From the NCBI GenBank assembly GCA_037039685.1, contig JAWNGF010000006.1, positions 310,001-374,000 of the forward strand: a stretch of DNA of 64,000 nucleotides, read 5' to 3'. Position numbers and translations under genes: made by a program. Below the pieces are notes generated by a model. That model was not told the origin of the DNA. It made no database searches and was given only the letters and a program-made list of their open reading frames with translations. Positions 1 to 12,026 of the stretch are shown piece after piece (position 1 is the first letter of the stretch; each line of letters begins with the position of its first letter). The DNA comes from Ceratobasidium sp. AG-K. Lineage: Eukaryota; Basidiomycota; Agaricomycetes; Cantharellales; Ceratobasidiaceae.

Positions 1-2392
1 CACACGCATCTACCACGGCTTGGAAGAGGTTTATAATTTCGAGTATCATGGGAGGATCGAATCTACTAAGGTGCTATTCATTCCATCATCAGTCTGGTTC
101 GAAAGCGCAACGTGAAGGTGACAGACCTTGTATAACCAAACACCAGCATATGCCGTCGCAAACGCGATCCCATCCTGAGTATAGGGAATATATCCCCGGG
201 GAGCCATATCGTCTACCACATGTCGAAGCACCAGCACGGCAGAATCTTTGCATGCGGTCAAAGCAGCTTGCAGGCGTACAGAGTCTTCTGCTGTATGGGA
301 AGCGGAAAGAGCCGGAAGAGCGAGCATTTGAAGTTCGTTGATGGATAGCTGACTACTAAAATAATAGAAGCGCATGATGGAGCGGGAGACGGGAGCGAGC
401 CCAGCCGAGGCATCTGTTATGAGAATTGTGAATTGAGATGGGCGGAACCGGAACGTGAGACCCACCTTCTAAAGTCGCCCAAAACTTTGGGGTTCCATCG
501 AGCATCTTGAACAAATGCCGGATCGTGGCGTCAAATCCACCACCACCTGGTTTTGAGGACATCATGGATGCGCGGGTGGATTGAATTAGGCGGTAAACCA
601 TTAGGAAGGAGAATGAGCCAGTTAGTTGGGCATCCGCATCTAGTTGAGTTGGGAGTCAGTGTGTGGGGAGCAGCCAACGGGTGAAGCGGTGCTTACAACA
701 TGGAAACTACAAAAACACCGGTTGGTTAGAAATTATAATTGGGAGTAGGCGCGTTCTTACCTGCGGGTGATCTCTAACCCAACCCTCGACGTCGGGTAAA
801 TCGTGATCCGGAACCATATTGGGTTTATTCCTCTGCGACCTACAAGACAAACAATACTGTTAACCCCGAGCGTGACGAAACGAACCCAAAATCACGGTAC
901 TTACGCCGTCGTAAAATCATATACTATCCGGACAAGGTTAAAACCGCATAGCCGGAGACATAAATCCACTCACAAACAAGCTCTACAAAAACGCTCTCTC
1001 AGTCTCGCGTAGGCAGAAGCAAAGGAACAACTCACGTATCCATGTCCTCTCTCGATTCTATTTAACCCCAGACGTTCTTAGATTCACGACTTGATAAATA
1101 TTTTGAAACTCACCAACTGCTTCCTCGCCTCACCCTCCTCACTACTCAAGGTCGCGCCACCTCTAAACTCGTGCAAGTTCAACTCGTACGCCATTCGGAT
1201 TGCCAATCCGACTTTGCGCCAACTGCTTGCATCGTCTGCGTCCTTGTAAAACGTACTCAGCGAGAGCGCTTGGATATACTCTATGTTGCACATGTCGGCG
1301 GCCAGAGCCCGACCAATGAGGGATTGGCTCAGGGCATGACAGGATGCGTGCACACGCGGGAGGAAGAATTTCGAGGACACGGATATAATTGTTGTGTATA
1401 GGACTGTGGAGCGGTGACGCACATAGGGTGCGGTGTGGAGCCGAGGGTCGAGTAAACCGATTATCGGGTTGAGGTGAGCAAAATATCTAACCAACGGATT
1501 AGATCTTCGGAAATAGCTCAAAAACGGAGTAATGAAACGTACGAATAAAACAACGAATCAACCTCGGATTCGTTGACGTACTCCGCCTGGACCGGGTCTT
1601 CGAAACGGTCAACTGGAGAGAGGCCAAACATGTAGGTGGTGAGACTTGGGTTGGGTGGAGCAGGAGAGTGGGTATCGGACATGATGTTGGCGAGGGTATA
1701 CATTTTTACATCGTCCCGCGAGTTTTTGCGCACCAGGTCGCGAAAACTTGCATCACTGGAGCTCACAGTGAGCGAAGGCGAGGCCGCCGTTCCTCCTATG
1801 GAATACCGTTAGTTTTTTCTCAACTAAAAATGCCAAACTGAAAGCACATACCATACGACGGCGTCGATGACGTACCTACGAGCGGTCGGACGGCCCGATG
1901 TTCGATGGGTCGAGGAGCGCGAGTCTCAAGTAAAGATGGAAATTCGGGCTGATCTGTGGGTGTCGGCCGCGTCTGCGGAGTCGTTCGGGGTACTTTGGTC
2001 TGGACAATGTACGTTTGTTGCTTGTCGTCAGGATTACTGTAAACCCACGAGAAAGGTTAGATGGGATAATCTCGACTAATTTGCCCCTGAATAAATCAAG
2101 ATCAACTTACTCGTTTTTGGGTTTGCGGCCACGTTTCTTTTCTTGATAAAGACACTCGAGCGAGAGCCTCGTACATCGCGAACACGGACCATCATAGGCG
2201 GTGTTGGGGTTGTCGCATCTGACTTTGATGGCGCGGCATGCCGTACATCTACCATCCAGTCAAAAGGCTAATCCAAAAACCAACAAACAAGCGGACTTAC
2301 GCCCTCCCTCGCGACTTGGGTTCGTTATCATCCGAAAGGTCCGTCGCCGGTCCTTTACGCTTGACCCCTCGATCAACTCCACCTGACGACAT
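1..2392 (-). CDS. Zn2Cys6 fungal transcription factor, 3' end beyond the window
   Basis: Predicted nuclear DNA-binding regulator. Exons I could join: 2392-2301 (ATG at 2392), 2248-2111, 2036-1852, then one starting at 1795. The first splice completes the zinc cluster: six cysteines spaced C-x2-C-x6-C-x10-C-x2-C-x6-C, starting CTACRAIKVRC and followed by the basic stretch KKRGRKPKN. About 1510-1085 encodes the fungal_trans middle homology region (LNPIIGLLDPRLHTAPYVR, then a histidine/leucine-rich helical part). Further coding pieces lie at about 830-745, 600-470, 430-150 and 85-1 and read off the left edge. Splice junctions downstream of 1570 are approximate. The zinc cluster has no frameshift. 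Target genes cannot be told from the sequence. Confidence 0.85.
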
Positions 2393-2948
2393 CGGTGTTA
2401 TTCGGTCCGGTCTCGGTAATACCAGTTGTTGTCCGAGAGTGCCAGTTCCACGACGAGAAAAAACTCGGGGCGGGGTGAGTATGCGCAGTCGTCGTCTGAA
2501 CACGGCTCAGCCGACGGATTCTCTCTCGACACCAATTGCGGTTGGCGCCGGTTGGGGTGCCGGTTGTTACATGTGTAATGTTCGGCACGTCTTCCGATCT
2601 CAGTTGATTGGCTGCGGCCCAGCGGACTAGAAACGTCCATGGAAAGTCTGAGTAGACGCGACGAAGAGCAGCACCGAGCTGCATACAGGCGAAACTTGAG
2701 CTATATGCGGCTGAAAGTGCATTCTCCTCTCGATAAATAATACGCCGGTCGATGCCACGAATTTCATTTAGCTGCCGGCTTTGCCCCTTCGGTTTGGAGC
2801 CCTGGGCTTACAACCTCTTTCAGGCATTTGTGGTTCCAATGGTGGGCCCCTTTTGAAATACTATCTTATTTCTATCACATACCTACCTCGTGACTTTATT
2901 TAATTACTATCACTATCACTATCATTGCCACCCCTAATTGGGGGGCAG

Positions 2949-3438
2949 GATTGGGTGTGGGAGCAAGTGGCGACTTGGGTACGCAAGAGGGGGTCGGAGT
3001 TGCGTCGTACAAATTTGACGATGGACACGGCTGACGAGGAGGATGGAGAGCACGGGGTTCCGAATATGGGTGCTCCAGTCAATGACGAACCTCTAGGTTA
3101 GTGGTCCTCCTTGCTCATGAGCTATTACGTTTACATTCATTCATATAGGGTTAATCGATCCTAAACTGCAGGATCCTCCAGCCAATGGCCCGCGTGTGTA
3201 CCCAAAGATGATTAGTAAGCTACCTGTATGTGTACATGGGAATTGTACTGACCGAGGCGTAATCAAAGTCCTGAATGGCAACAGTGGAGCCACCGGCCCT
3301 GCTACTTTGACGGTGGTCGGGTCTCAAGACCTTTCAGTTGCTGCACCCACGTCCAAGGGGCTGGCTAGTGAGCAGAGCGATTTGGAGCTGGATCCTCCAC
3401 CAACCGCTAATCCCCCTCCGCCGATCAGTTCTGGTTGA
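2949..3438 (+). CDS. Possible two-exon hypothetical gene, 5' end not found
   Basis: An open frame starts after an acceptor (ggcag) at 2948, runs to a donor at 3097 and resumes in frame after the acceptor at 3148, ending at TGA 3436-3438. The first part reads DWVWEQVATWVRKRGSELRR, helical and basic, followed by an acidic stretch (TADEEDGE); the end is proline-rich. An ATG at 3021 could start a 121-residue product. No family was recognised. It lies between the divergent transcription factor gene and the Tnp2 relic, so it may be a transposon-associated fragment. Support is only the clean splice and protein-like composition. Confidence 0.3.
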
Positions 3439-3439
3439 T

Positions 3440-5492
3440 CAATCGAGTTGAAATACTTGCAGCTCTCGCAAAATAACATTTTTGCTCGAGTAGTCTGAGT
3501 CTTTGCGACATTCGTGTTTGCTCGGCCTCGAGGAACAATACCGGGGGGATGGAGTCACCATTGCGCATGGCCAAGAATAGGGGGACAGGAATCATGTTAG
3601 AGCAAGTTTCAGCTGATCGGCTTTGTCGCAAGTAGCGGTCTGTCCCAGCTATGGATCCGGGTAAGTAAGATTAAATAAGTTGATCAATTTGACTTGCTTT
3701 GGGTGGGAGTCGCTGATAGCAATTTGGAACCCACATTGCGTCAAGACACTGGTTGAAGATGGCAATTGGATCCTGATCGTTTGGGTAGCGCTTATTAAGC
3801 ATGCCAGGTGCGACAAGAACTTGCTTAAGAATCCAGTTCATACCGCCTAGATAGAGCAAGTGCATGGCATCGGGCGGCGAGTGAGTTGCCCTGTGCCAAC
3901 CAGGAATGCGATGGAGCGAGGTAAATTTGTTACCAGTAAAGTCGAAAAATGCGCGTCGCTCCTCTTCGGTCTCTAAGGATTCCAAAAGTACGCATTGTTC
4001 AGGTCCTCTTGGGGATTCCGGAATGGAAAATCTTATTAGAAGCATGATTTTTGGCAGGAAATACAATTTGGACAACACACCCTGGCGCATATACCCAGCT
4101 GGAACCGGGATGGAAGACAGTCGCACGCAGCAATCCAAACAGAACTTTCGCTCAGATTTCACTCCAGCACTGCCGCCCATCTTTATGCGTGCAATGAGAT
4201 CGTCAATCTGTTGAGTCAGCTCGGCATGCACATATTGTTCAGCATAAACTGGTGAAAATCCCTGTCGAACAGTCATCATAACACCTAGGCACAAACTTGG
4301 TCAGACATGAATAAATGAAACCAACCTAACCTACCTTGCTTCAGCTGAAGTAAGTTGTCAACTAGCGGGCCCATCATCTGATCGAGGGCGTAGTCGTTTG
4401 GCTCCTTTGGCCCTGGCGTTACGATTGCAAGGCATATATGATCACGCAGAAAGCGGAGATGCCGTGGCATGTTACTGATGGCAAGGTAGACTGCTCCAAC
4501 CGAGTAGTGATTCTCCTTAGTTGGTTGAAACCTGTTGAACACGTCGCATAATGATTCAAGTATGTTGATGTTCACCATCCACTCCTCAGGGTCAATTAGA
4601 TATGTGTGTTCGCGACCATCAGCCTCTGTTCTCCGGTTTTGCATAAGCTCCGAGATGCCAGCTAGAATGAGCATGTGCTCAATTCACGCAATCGGTAAAG
4701 CAAATGGAAATGTTAAACACGAGACTCGACGCATAGACCCAGTAGCCAAAGGTCGCTTGGTAAACAGAACACCAATACAGTCATTGTTGATGCGGGAATT
4801 GTCGTCCTCGTCACGCTCAGCAATCTCCTCAGACGAGTAACGGCGGCTGCAGTTTGGACAGAGTGTGTACGTGAGAAACAATCCACCAAAGTCGGTTACA
4901 AGTCGCCTTGTAACAGTTCGAATGGTCTGGGCCATTTTTGCAAGGTCCTTTGCGGGGCTGTCGGGCTTTAATTAAAGCAATCGGCGTGCATTCTTGAGCT
5001 GCTGACTGAGGGCTCGGTGCGTGGCTCCAAATACGGTATTCTGGATAAAGGCGTCGATATCGACATTGCTGGTCGCCGCAGGCTCATCCAACGCCGCGAA
5101 GCCGCGGTTGAACTCGATGGGATCGATTGCATCTTCGTCGGGCTCGGGTGGGTCAGGGGGGAGTTGAAACCGATAGGGAGGTGGTTCAGGAGGATCGTCG
5201 TCAGGAGGAGGCCGAAGTCATCACCAAAGTTGCCAGCTGGATCGCCTTCGCCTTCGTCCTGCCTAAAGCCGCCTAAATCATCTTCGTCATCCTCTCCCAA
5301 CCCAGCAAATATAATCGCGTGAGGACCTCCGTCTCTTCGTAGACCATCGTTACCGAGTAGTTGATCGAAGGGGTAGAGTTGCTCGTCCGGGTCTTCAGGA
5401 AGGTCTTCGTCGCCGCCGCAATTTATGTTGGGTGGTCTGATAGGTCTGGGGTTGGTTACCCCAATTCTGTTGCCGTTACAGACGCGTCCCAC
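3440..5492 (-). pseudogene. Degenerate Tnp2-family (CACTA-like) transposase
   Basis: Remnant of a cut-and-paste transposase of the Tnp2 group common in basidiomycetes. Recognisable parts, read on the minus strand: an acidic N-terminal region (about 5490-4970), a zinc-ribbon-like CPNCSRRY segment (about 4850), the Tnp2 core around LAISNMPRHLRFLRDH and GPKEPNDYALDQM (about 4500-4370), and SPPDAMHLLYLGGMNWILKQ (about 3870-3810). An intron with clean borders (about 4337-4288) joins two core segments in frame. From about 5020 to 4340 the frame is continuous except for a TAA near 4970 and a TGA near 4686, both explainable as C-to-T changes of CAA and CGA. After about 3690 the homology passes to other frames, so the 3' end is frameshifted. 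No terminal repeats were located. Confidence 0.7.
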
Positions 5493-5612
5493 GTGACATC
5501 AATGAGAGCGCTGCGAACCATGCCACAAAATAGCCAACGGCGGTTGATGCCAACTGGTTTATCAGTTACAAATGAATACATTAGATGGCAAGTAATACAC
5601 TAGAGCCATGAG

Positions 5613-6260
5613 TTACGGTCGTTGAGTAGCGCTCTGGGCAATCAACGCCGAAGGACAGGTCGGTTGAGCAGCCTTGGCAGCCTGATTGGCTTTCATTCGC
5701 TCGTATATTTCCTCAATTGCCTTGGGCGAGAAGTCATAGAACAGGCCTATTGTCCCTACCCAAGCGACAACTTTCCACTTTACTTCTCCGTAGGCGGGGA
5801 TTCCAAGGTCTTCAATGACTTCCATGAGCCGTGCGTCTGATTCATCTGGTTCGTATTTTTTCCAATCGGCAAACCGGTTCAAGTAGACCTCGTAGTCTCC
5901 GTTGTGAAGGTAGAGCATAGCGTACCAGTTGTCGGCGTTGATTCCTCCAGCGTTGCCCTGCAAATAACACAGTTAGATGCAAACACTGATCAAAAGTACG
6001 CCACACCAACCTCCGGGAATGGCAACAAATGCATCTGAACAGGAAGAGCTTTCTGTTTGATTCGTAGATAATGCCGAAGCGCGAAGACTGCGCCAGCGGG
6101 ATGTTCCTCTCGGCACCTGACATACGTGATGTCCGTCTGGGCTTGAGACCAGGTTTCCAGTTTCTCAGTGTCCTAGAAAGGTTGAGCAATCTGTATAGCA
6201 GTGCTCAGCCACAGCTGATCCACTAACAATGAGATATCCAGCATATATGATCACTCGCAT
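5613..6260 (-). CDS. Hypothetical protein, three exons, 179 aa
   Basis: Three exons join in frame: 6260-6228, 6172-6011 and 5957-5613, with introns of 55 and 53 bases that have GT and AG ends. The ATG at 6260 gives MRVIIYAGYLI before the first splice; the product ends in SATQRP. The centre is aromatic-rich (NADNWYAMLYLHNGDYEVYL) and the C-terminus is lysine/alanine-rich. No domain was recognised. It lies just upstream of the Tnp2 relic on the same strand, so it may be a captured or transposon-associated gene. Good splice signals support it, but expression is unknown. Confidence 0.5.
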
Positions 6261-6764
6261 GACTAGAGAATGAGCCTCTGGTACGAAACGGGGTACAGAG
6301 TGGTGGTCGTTTTAATAGGAGTATGAATTCGAATTTTGGTTTATGTCAGCCTATGCGATTGGTCCAATCGCGTGTCGTCCTTCAGTAACGATAAAGTATA
6401 CCCCAGCCGTCATACACTCACTGATATTTTTATACTCATTCTACGTCTCTAAATGGGCTATATGTTAAATTGTCCGCCTTTTGTGCTGGAGTTCTAATAT
6501 ATTCATCTGTCCCTTAGTCTCCTATTCGTGCAGACAATATATGCTGGCCTCATTCATCACCCAGCCCGCTGAGTTGTTTATTCATGCAGCGTCTGCCCAT
6601 TCCCTTTGATACATTATTAAAGTAGCTACTAGCTCAATATTCATTCAGTGACTCTAGCCAAGTCTACCCGATTAGTCCACAACTACTGTGAGCACGACAC
6701 TACCTTCAACCCTTCCTTGCTGTCTTGGTTAATAACGCTAACAATCTCCATAGCCTACTTGACC
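6261..6764. other. Intergenic, no gene recognised
   Basis: AT-rich region between the minus-strand 179-aa gene and the plus-strand 106-aa ORF, which would be a shared divergent promoter if both are genes. I see no repeat, RNA gene or conserved motif here. Confidence 0.4.
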
Positions 6765-7085
6765 ATGCCTGAGCCTAACTTCCTACCCTGGGTCAAGCAG
6801 CGCCACTATAACGCTGCAGCATACCATTCATTCCGCTCAGAGTCCTCCTTCAAAGGTACTGTCAACGCTATGCTCAATCGATACTTCGAAACCGAGAAAA
6901 ACTGGCTAGTTATCCCGGAAATTATGGTCCAGCATGTCATAGAGGATAAGAACAAGGAATATACCCCCAATGAACCGAATTTGGATGACGATGATGACAT
7001 GGAACAACAGCACTTTGAGAAACATCGGCTCAGCATTAACGCAGAACTCGGGTACAATGTTCTAACCAAACATATAGGCTCTTAA
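6765..7085 (+). CDS. Hypothetical protein, 106 aa
   Basis: Open frame from ATG 6765 to TAA 7083-7085. The frame stays open upstream to about 6648, but without an ATG there, so a short first exon is possible. The product is hydrophilic, with FLPWVKQRHYNAAAYHSF near the start and a run of five aspartates near the middle, and no membrane segment or signal peptide. No family was recognised. Weak support, from length and composition only. Confidence 0.35.
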   Translation: MPEPNFLPWVKQRHYNAAAYHSFRSESSFKGTVNAMLNRYFETEKNWLVIPEIMVQHVIEDKNKEYTPNEPNLDDDDDMEQQHFEKHRLSINAELGYNVLTKHIGS

Positions 7086-8318
7086 ACAATGTAAATTTAC
7101 TTAGCCTGACTTTTACTCGAGTTTGATAGTTTCAACAGCCAGTCGTGTCTTACCCTTTTTGAAGCTTAAGGTTCTGAGGCTTTCTTATCCGGGTCCGATA
7201 GGTTTCGACTTTAATCACCAAAAACATGTAAAGAAACCTCACACTTGGCTCACACGCACATAGGTCCTAATGGCGGAGGACTTGTAAGGTACTGACAGCA
7301 CCGACCCATCGCAAGACCCACCACTTACTAAATAAGAGCTCGAGAGATGGAATGTGCCTCTGACCTGAAAGCCCATTCCGAATCGCTAGGCACCCAGGAG
7401 TAATTTATTTCAAAATTCACCGTTTACGGTAACCTCCAGACATATCCGCACGAAAATCTTATCTTCCCCGCACCGGTGTATATCCCATTCACGAGAAATA
7501 AAGGATGATCGCTGATTTGGGTCGAGATCGACCGGAACGACGCGAGACTGAACTAAATTTTGCAGATCGAGGAACGCGCGGGCGGGAACGGAGGGGAACG
7601 CTCGGACCATACGACGCGGTTGCGGGTGTATGAGTCTACTGTATAAAAATAGTTGCCAGCTCTGGTGGCGTGCGCCATTCATCCGCATATTGCGAAGCCG
7701 ATCTGAGGGCGTGCTAAATACAGTCGAGGTCATGGACGAAACATGCTAGCGGACAAAGCATTTATAGTACTAGACATTAAAAGCAAAGCGAGATCGTTCC
7801 AGGGAGCTTCCGACGTGTCATTGTTGAAAGTTAATGACGGCGTTCATAGAAGCTCGAGAACCCCCCAAGTTGTCGAGCAAAGACGGAAAATGCGGGGATG
7901 GGTGTGCAGCGCGCTTATTTGCCTTGGCGATCAGGCTGCGCGTCGCGTTTTGCAACACGTTACACAGACGCACGGATGTTGGAAATATAGGGATGAAGTA
8001 GGAAAATAATTCTAGCCACAGACGACCTGTGTTGTAAATGTGAAATAATGGGTGGAATGCTCTTGGGCTGAACCGAGTGTGAGTGGCCAGGCGAGGCTGA
8101 AAAGCTGGCGTTGTGTTAACCGCAAGTGCCTAACAAAGCAGCTGTCAAACAAAGTTTGTTCATCGGAAGGGGTTTGGTCGAAATATAGCACCCGGATTGT
8201 CCGCGAATTCGAATCTCAATGTAAATCACCCTAGAAGATCGGGGTGATCGAAGAGCCAGCTGACAAATCGGGCGTTTGCAAGTTATAACCTGACCACGAC
8301 GACCATGGTCCGAGCCTA
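7086..8318. other. Intergenic, no convincing gene
   Basis: Holds a 107-codon minus-strand ORF (7733-7410) with an arginine/proline-rich product, no recognised domain and no supporting splice structure; I do not call it a gene. The last few hundred bases are the presumed promoter of gene A. Confidence 0.4.
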
Positions 8319-10223
8319 ATGGCGCTCGACTACTTTCACCCCTTTAGCAGCGGCGACCGACCCCAACCAGCCCCCCTACTTGCCTCTTCACCGTCGGCTG
8401 TGATATTATATCTTGGTGCGGGCCTCGACTTGTACCCGGTTGCGTGCCGCTATGCCGGCTTTTCTACATTTCTCTATGTCGATGCAAAGCCTCGGCTCAC
8501 CCGCGCACCTGGAGATAGAGATCACGCGGCTTGGAGGGCCCCAGAAGATGTCGCTCGTTCGGTGATTGAGCGGTCGGCCGGAGCGCTCGACGAACACGGG
8601 TGGGAACTCATCGCACCCGAGGTCCTCCGCTTCACCGGCCGCGACCAAGTCACCTTGTACTACGTATTCGCGACTCTGGATTTCGAACTCGTCTCTCGGG
8701 CCAACTCGATGGATTTTCTCGCACGGCTCTTGGAAAGGGTCGAGGCGTTGTATGTGCACGGGCTCTACAGTACGTTACACGTCTAATTTTACCCCACGGC
8801 TAATGTTGATCCGCCCCAGTCTCACCCGAGACAAGCCTCCACCTCCCCGCTTTGCGTACAGTCTACTCCATCCCCGGAAACGCGTCCTGCGCGGATGTTG
8901 ACTTTATCCAAGAGCACGACTGCACCCCTCCCGATACCTCGTCTCCATACTACATCCCCACCCGTGCGGAAAAGGAACACTACGAGAGGCTGTGCGCGTG
9001 GGCGGGCATTAATCCTAACCCCAACACTGTACTAGAAGAGCCCGAAGAAACCCGATTAGATGGCATTCCACCCGACAAGCTCGAGCGCGCAATGCAACTC
9101 GAAAAGCAACTCGAGAAGTTTATCGGCCTAGGCCCGACGGGCGTCAGCAAGCCCAGGTTTCCAAAACCCAAGGCGAAATCGAAACGAAAGCGGCCAAGGA
9201 GGAGCCTAGGCTCAAAGGACCTCCACTGCGGTTCATCCTGATCGACCAGATTACGTGGGATGACGACCTTCCTCGGGGAACGCTCCCTCCTCCGCCGGTG
9301 CCGAGTCGATCTGGGTTGGCGTGGGAAGACGGTGTGGGATTAATTAGACCCAGGAGCGACCTTGAGAGGAGGAGTAGGAGCAGTGACCGCCGCAGAGAAA
9401 GGAGCGGCGACACGCGCCGCGAGGGGAAGAGTGGCGAACGAAGGTCCCAAAGTGCCGAACGGACGAAACAGTCCACGTCCACGCTCCGACCTGAACCTCG
9501 GCGCGAAAGCATTCCCCACATTTTACCTCCACTATCATTTGGGCCTTCTTCAAACCCGCGCGGTTCGTCATTATTTACGCCTTCTGCGTCGCTACGCGGC
9601 TTCCCCTCGGCTTCTTCGCTTCGGACACGAAACAGCGTCACTCAAACTCAATCTTTACGCGGGTTCCCATCTACGTCATCCTTGCGCCGTCCAAGAGCCC
9701 CCTCGTCTGCGTCTCGACTCCCAAATGAAGACGAAAACGCGCACAAGCGAATATCTCGACCCAAATCGGGGGGAGGGGCGGCTCAGGGACTTGTTCGGTG
9801 TGCTTCCAAGCGTCCTCCTACCGCCAGCGAAGCGGAACGGGCAAGCGGGCCGGGAGACAACTCGCCTGAACGAATTTGTGCGCTGGCGATGACTCATTCG
9901 GCTTCGACTTCTGTTGCGCCCGCCCCTCCGCCTCCGCGGCCGAAAACTGGCGGATACCGAATTGCGAAAACTGTTCGCGAGGCCGAGTCGGTGTGGACCG
10001 AACGTGACCGGAAGGAGAGGGAGAGGATGAAGGAGGAGAAAGAGATGAGGGAGCGGGCTGTTGCTGAAAATTTCGACAAGTAAGTTGTTCGTTCTGCCCG
10101 TTGTGGGTTTTTACTGACGTCGCTCGCAGGACTCAAACCCCCAAACGTAACTTCTTAAAATTGTTTTCGACCGGTTGGTTTAGGTACGAGTTTAGCGACC
10201 GTGGGCACGCACACACTGTCTAG
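8319..10223 (+). CDS. Gene A: Rossmann-like N-terminus with basic Ser/Arg-rich tail; frame break in exon 2
   Basis: Three exons: 8319-8769, 8820-10079, 10130-10223. Both introns (50 bases each) have good borders, and the last exon ends in HAHTV. Residues about 25-60 contain VILYLGAGLDLYP followed by LYVDAKPR, which resembles motif I and the acidic strand-2 end of class I SAM-dependent methyltransferases; this is only a fold-level hint. A helical middle (MQLEKQLEKF) leads to a long serine/arginine/proline-rich tail and an E/K/R helix (about 9960-10079). The frame used before about 9130 differs by one base from that used after about 9190 (GEIETKAAKEEP), and no plausible intron bridges them, so exon 2 holds an indel or assembly error. 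Relics of its 3' half precede the other three TPR-CHAT genes. Confidence 0.6.
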
Positions 10224-10414
10224 ACACTGGCTGTCGACCAAAGCCTTGCACCCACTTAGAGATTTGTTCACTTTTCTTGATTCATATTATATGGCCGACT
10301 TAATTTCGGGCAGTGTGTATTATTGACTGATTACAGATGTATTAGAGTAATTTATTGATTTTCTTGGATTTCACCCTTGCTGTGGCCATGGCCGATTCAG
10401 CTGCTTGGGCGCTA

Positions 10415-10436
10415 GATTATATAACACATCGGCACG
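10415..10436 (+). promoter_or_regulatory. Conserved promoter box of TPR-CHAT unit 1
   Basis: A 22-base block containing ATAACACATCGGCACG lies about 28 bases upstream of the ATG. It is identical but for one T/C with 55798-55819, about 20 bases upstream of the unit 4 ATG, while the surrounding DNA has diverged. It probably covers core promoter or 5' UTR sequence. Units 2 and 3 lack an obvious copy. Confidence 0.45.
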
Positions 10437-10463
10437 GCCGTCGTCTCTTCCACCGCTCCCACC

Positions 10464-12026
10464 ATGGAATCAACATTAGAATGTCGTGGGTGCATACCCG
10501 TCCACGATCTTCGCGACGTTTCAGCTCAAATGCAGTTCGCGTAAGTTAGGAATGAGTGGCCAGCGAAGCAATTAATACTTGGCATTCCAGAGACATTCTA
10601 TCAGAGGCAATCTCAACCCGACATGCGCGACAAGAAGTCTTGGCTGCAGGTTTGTAATTGGTTTGACTGGGAGATTTGACATTCATACTCGGGTGTTTAT
10701 CAGTTCGCTTCAACGATAATAACATCAGAGTGATACGGGGTATTTCAATATTTTTGCATAGGGAGATCGAAGAAGCGTCGGAGCGTATTCAAGATCGCGG
10801 AGCAAGCTTGCAGGAGTTGAGTGGGTATGATTAGTTATTAAATGGACTTTTTAAGGATTTTAATGCCAAATGTGAATATCTACTAGCTCCGAACCCGTTA
10901 CCGCGATTCTGCTTCGAGCTATCAAGTTAATTATCTGGGCAACTTGTACTGGGCACGATATCATTGTCAAAGGGATACGTCTGACATCGACAAATCGATT
11001 ACCTACCAAACGTAGGCCGTTCGGCTTTTCTCCAAGGAGCAAGCGGTTGAGCTGAAATTGGATCTCAAACTGGTTGGCTTGCAAGAGAGTAGATTGGATG
11101 GGAAGGACGAGGTGTTGAAAGGGCCAGTTGTTCAATTAGCGGAACCGGCTTCGCGTAGCCGTTACTGCGAGGCGAGGTATCTTCTTGAGCTTGCGGAATC
11201 CCATGAAACTCGGCATCAGCGCCTCGGAGAAGTGAAAGACATTGACCAAGCCTTGGGATATTACACTCCAGCCATCCGACTTATTCCAGATGGTCGTTAA
11301 GTCAAACCCGGCTATCTTCACGACCTTGCCAGGTCGCACCAGGCTCGATTTAATCTCGTCGGAGAGCCATCGCGCACCTTACGTTGGCTATGGCGACGCA
11401 AATTCAGACGAGGGATATCATTTCGACAAACTTGGAATCTGGTGCATCTCCCGATTTAACCGTGCTGAGGATCTGTCGGACCTGGGGGGAGCTCTTGATT
11501 ACTTGACCCAAGCTGTGGAGCTTACTCCTAATGACGATGCGAACAAACCGGGCTATCTGCAGGATCTCAGCCTCGCGTATGGGACTCGAGTTTATTCATT
11601 TGGAGAACTCGCCAGAACAGACATCAATCAAGCACTTGTGTGTCTGTCTCAGGCTGTAGAACTTGTCGCTAGCACTCACCGCGAAAGGGCTTCGTATCTC
11701 GATGGCGTTGGAGTCGCATATCATAATCGATTTGTATATTATCGGGATTTGTTGGACATCGATCAAGCAATTGTATATCGGACCCAGGCTGTGCAGGCTG
11801 CCCACATTGACCCCAAGGATAAACCGTGCTATCTTGGTCAATCTATGACGAGGACGGCCCAGAGGTCACTGGCAGAGTATATGAGGAGCTTCTGAAGGAC
11901 TGGAAGATGGACCGCGCGGATGTAGCTAGAGTGATGCACAAGGCAATTGCTGAGTCGCGGGAGAAGGTTGGAGAAAAGTCGTTTAAGCGATGGATGCCTT
12001 TTTATTCACATTGGAGCATGATGTAA
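10464..12026 (+). pseudogene. TPR-CHAT gene, unit 1, broken by deletions and stops
   Basis: The first three exons are intact and have the family lengths: 10464-10540 (77), 10591-10649 (59), 10704-10824 (121); exon 4 starts at 10887. Exon 4 then loses the segment between IKLI and LGNLYWARY, has in-frame TAG at 11013 and TAA at 11298, and shifts frame more than once. Recognisable 45-residue repeats survive at about 11100-11830 (for example DINQALVCLSQAVEL). Near 11836 the repeats join directly to the end of the CHAT domain (WSIYDEDGPEV ... FKRWMPF), so the linker and both catalytic motifs are gone. It is closest to unit 4: both carry YGTRVYSFGELARTDINQ with near-identical DNA. Confidence 0.85.

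Noticed and set aside
2100..2250. Suspected frameshift inside the zinc cluster of the transcription factor
   Set aside because: Re-reading the bases at 2155-2175 showed the six-cysteine pattern intact in one frame.
7410..7733. 107-codon minus-strand ORF
   Set aside because: No domain, no splice context and an arginine/proline-rich composition typical of chance ORFs.
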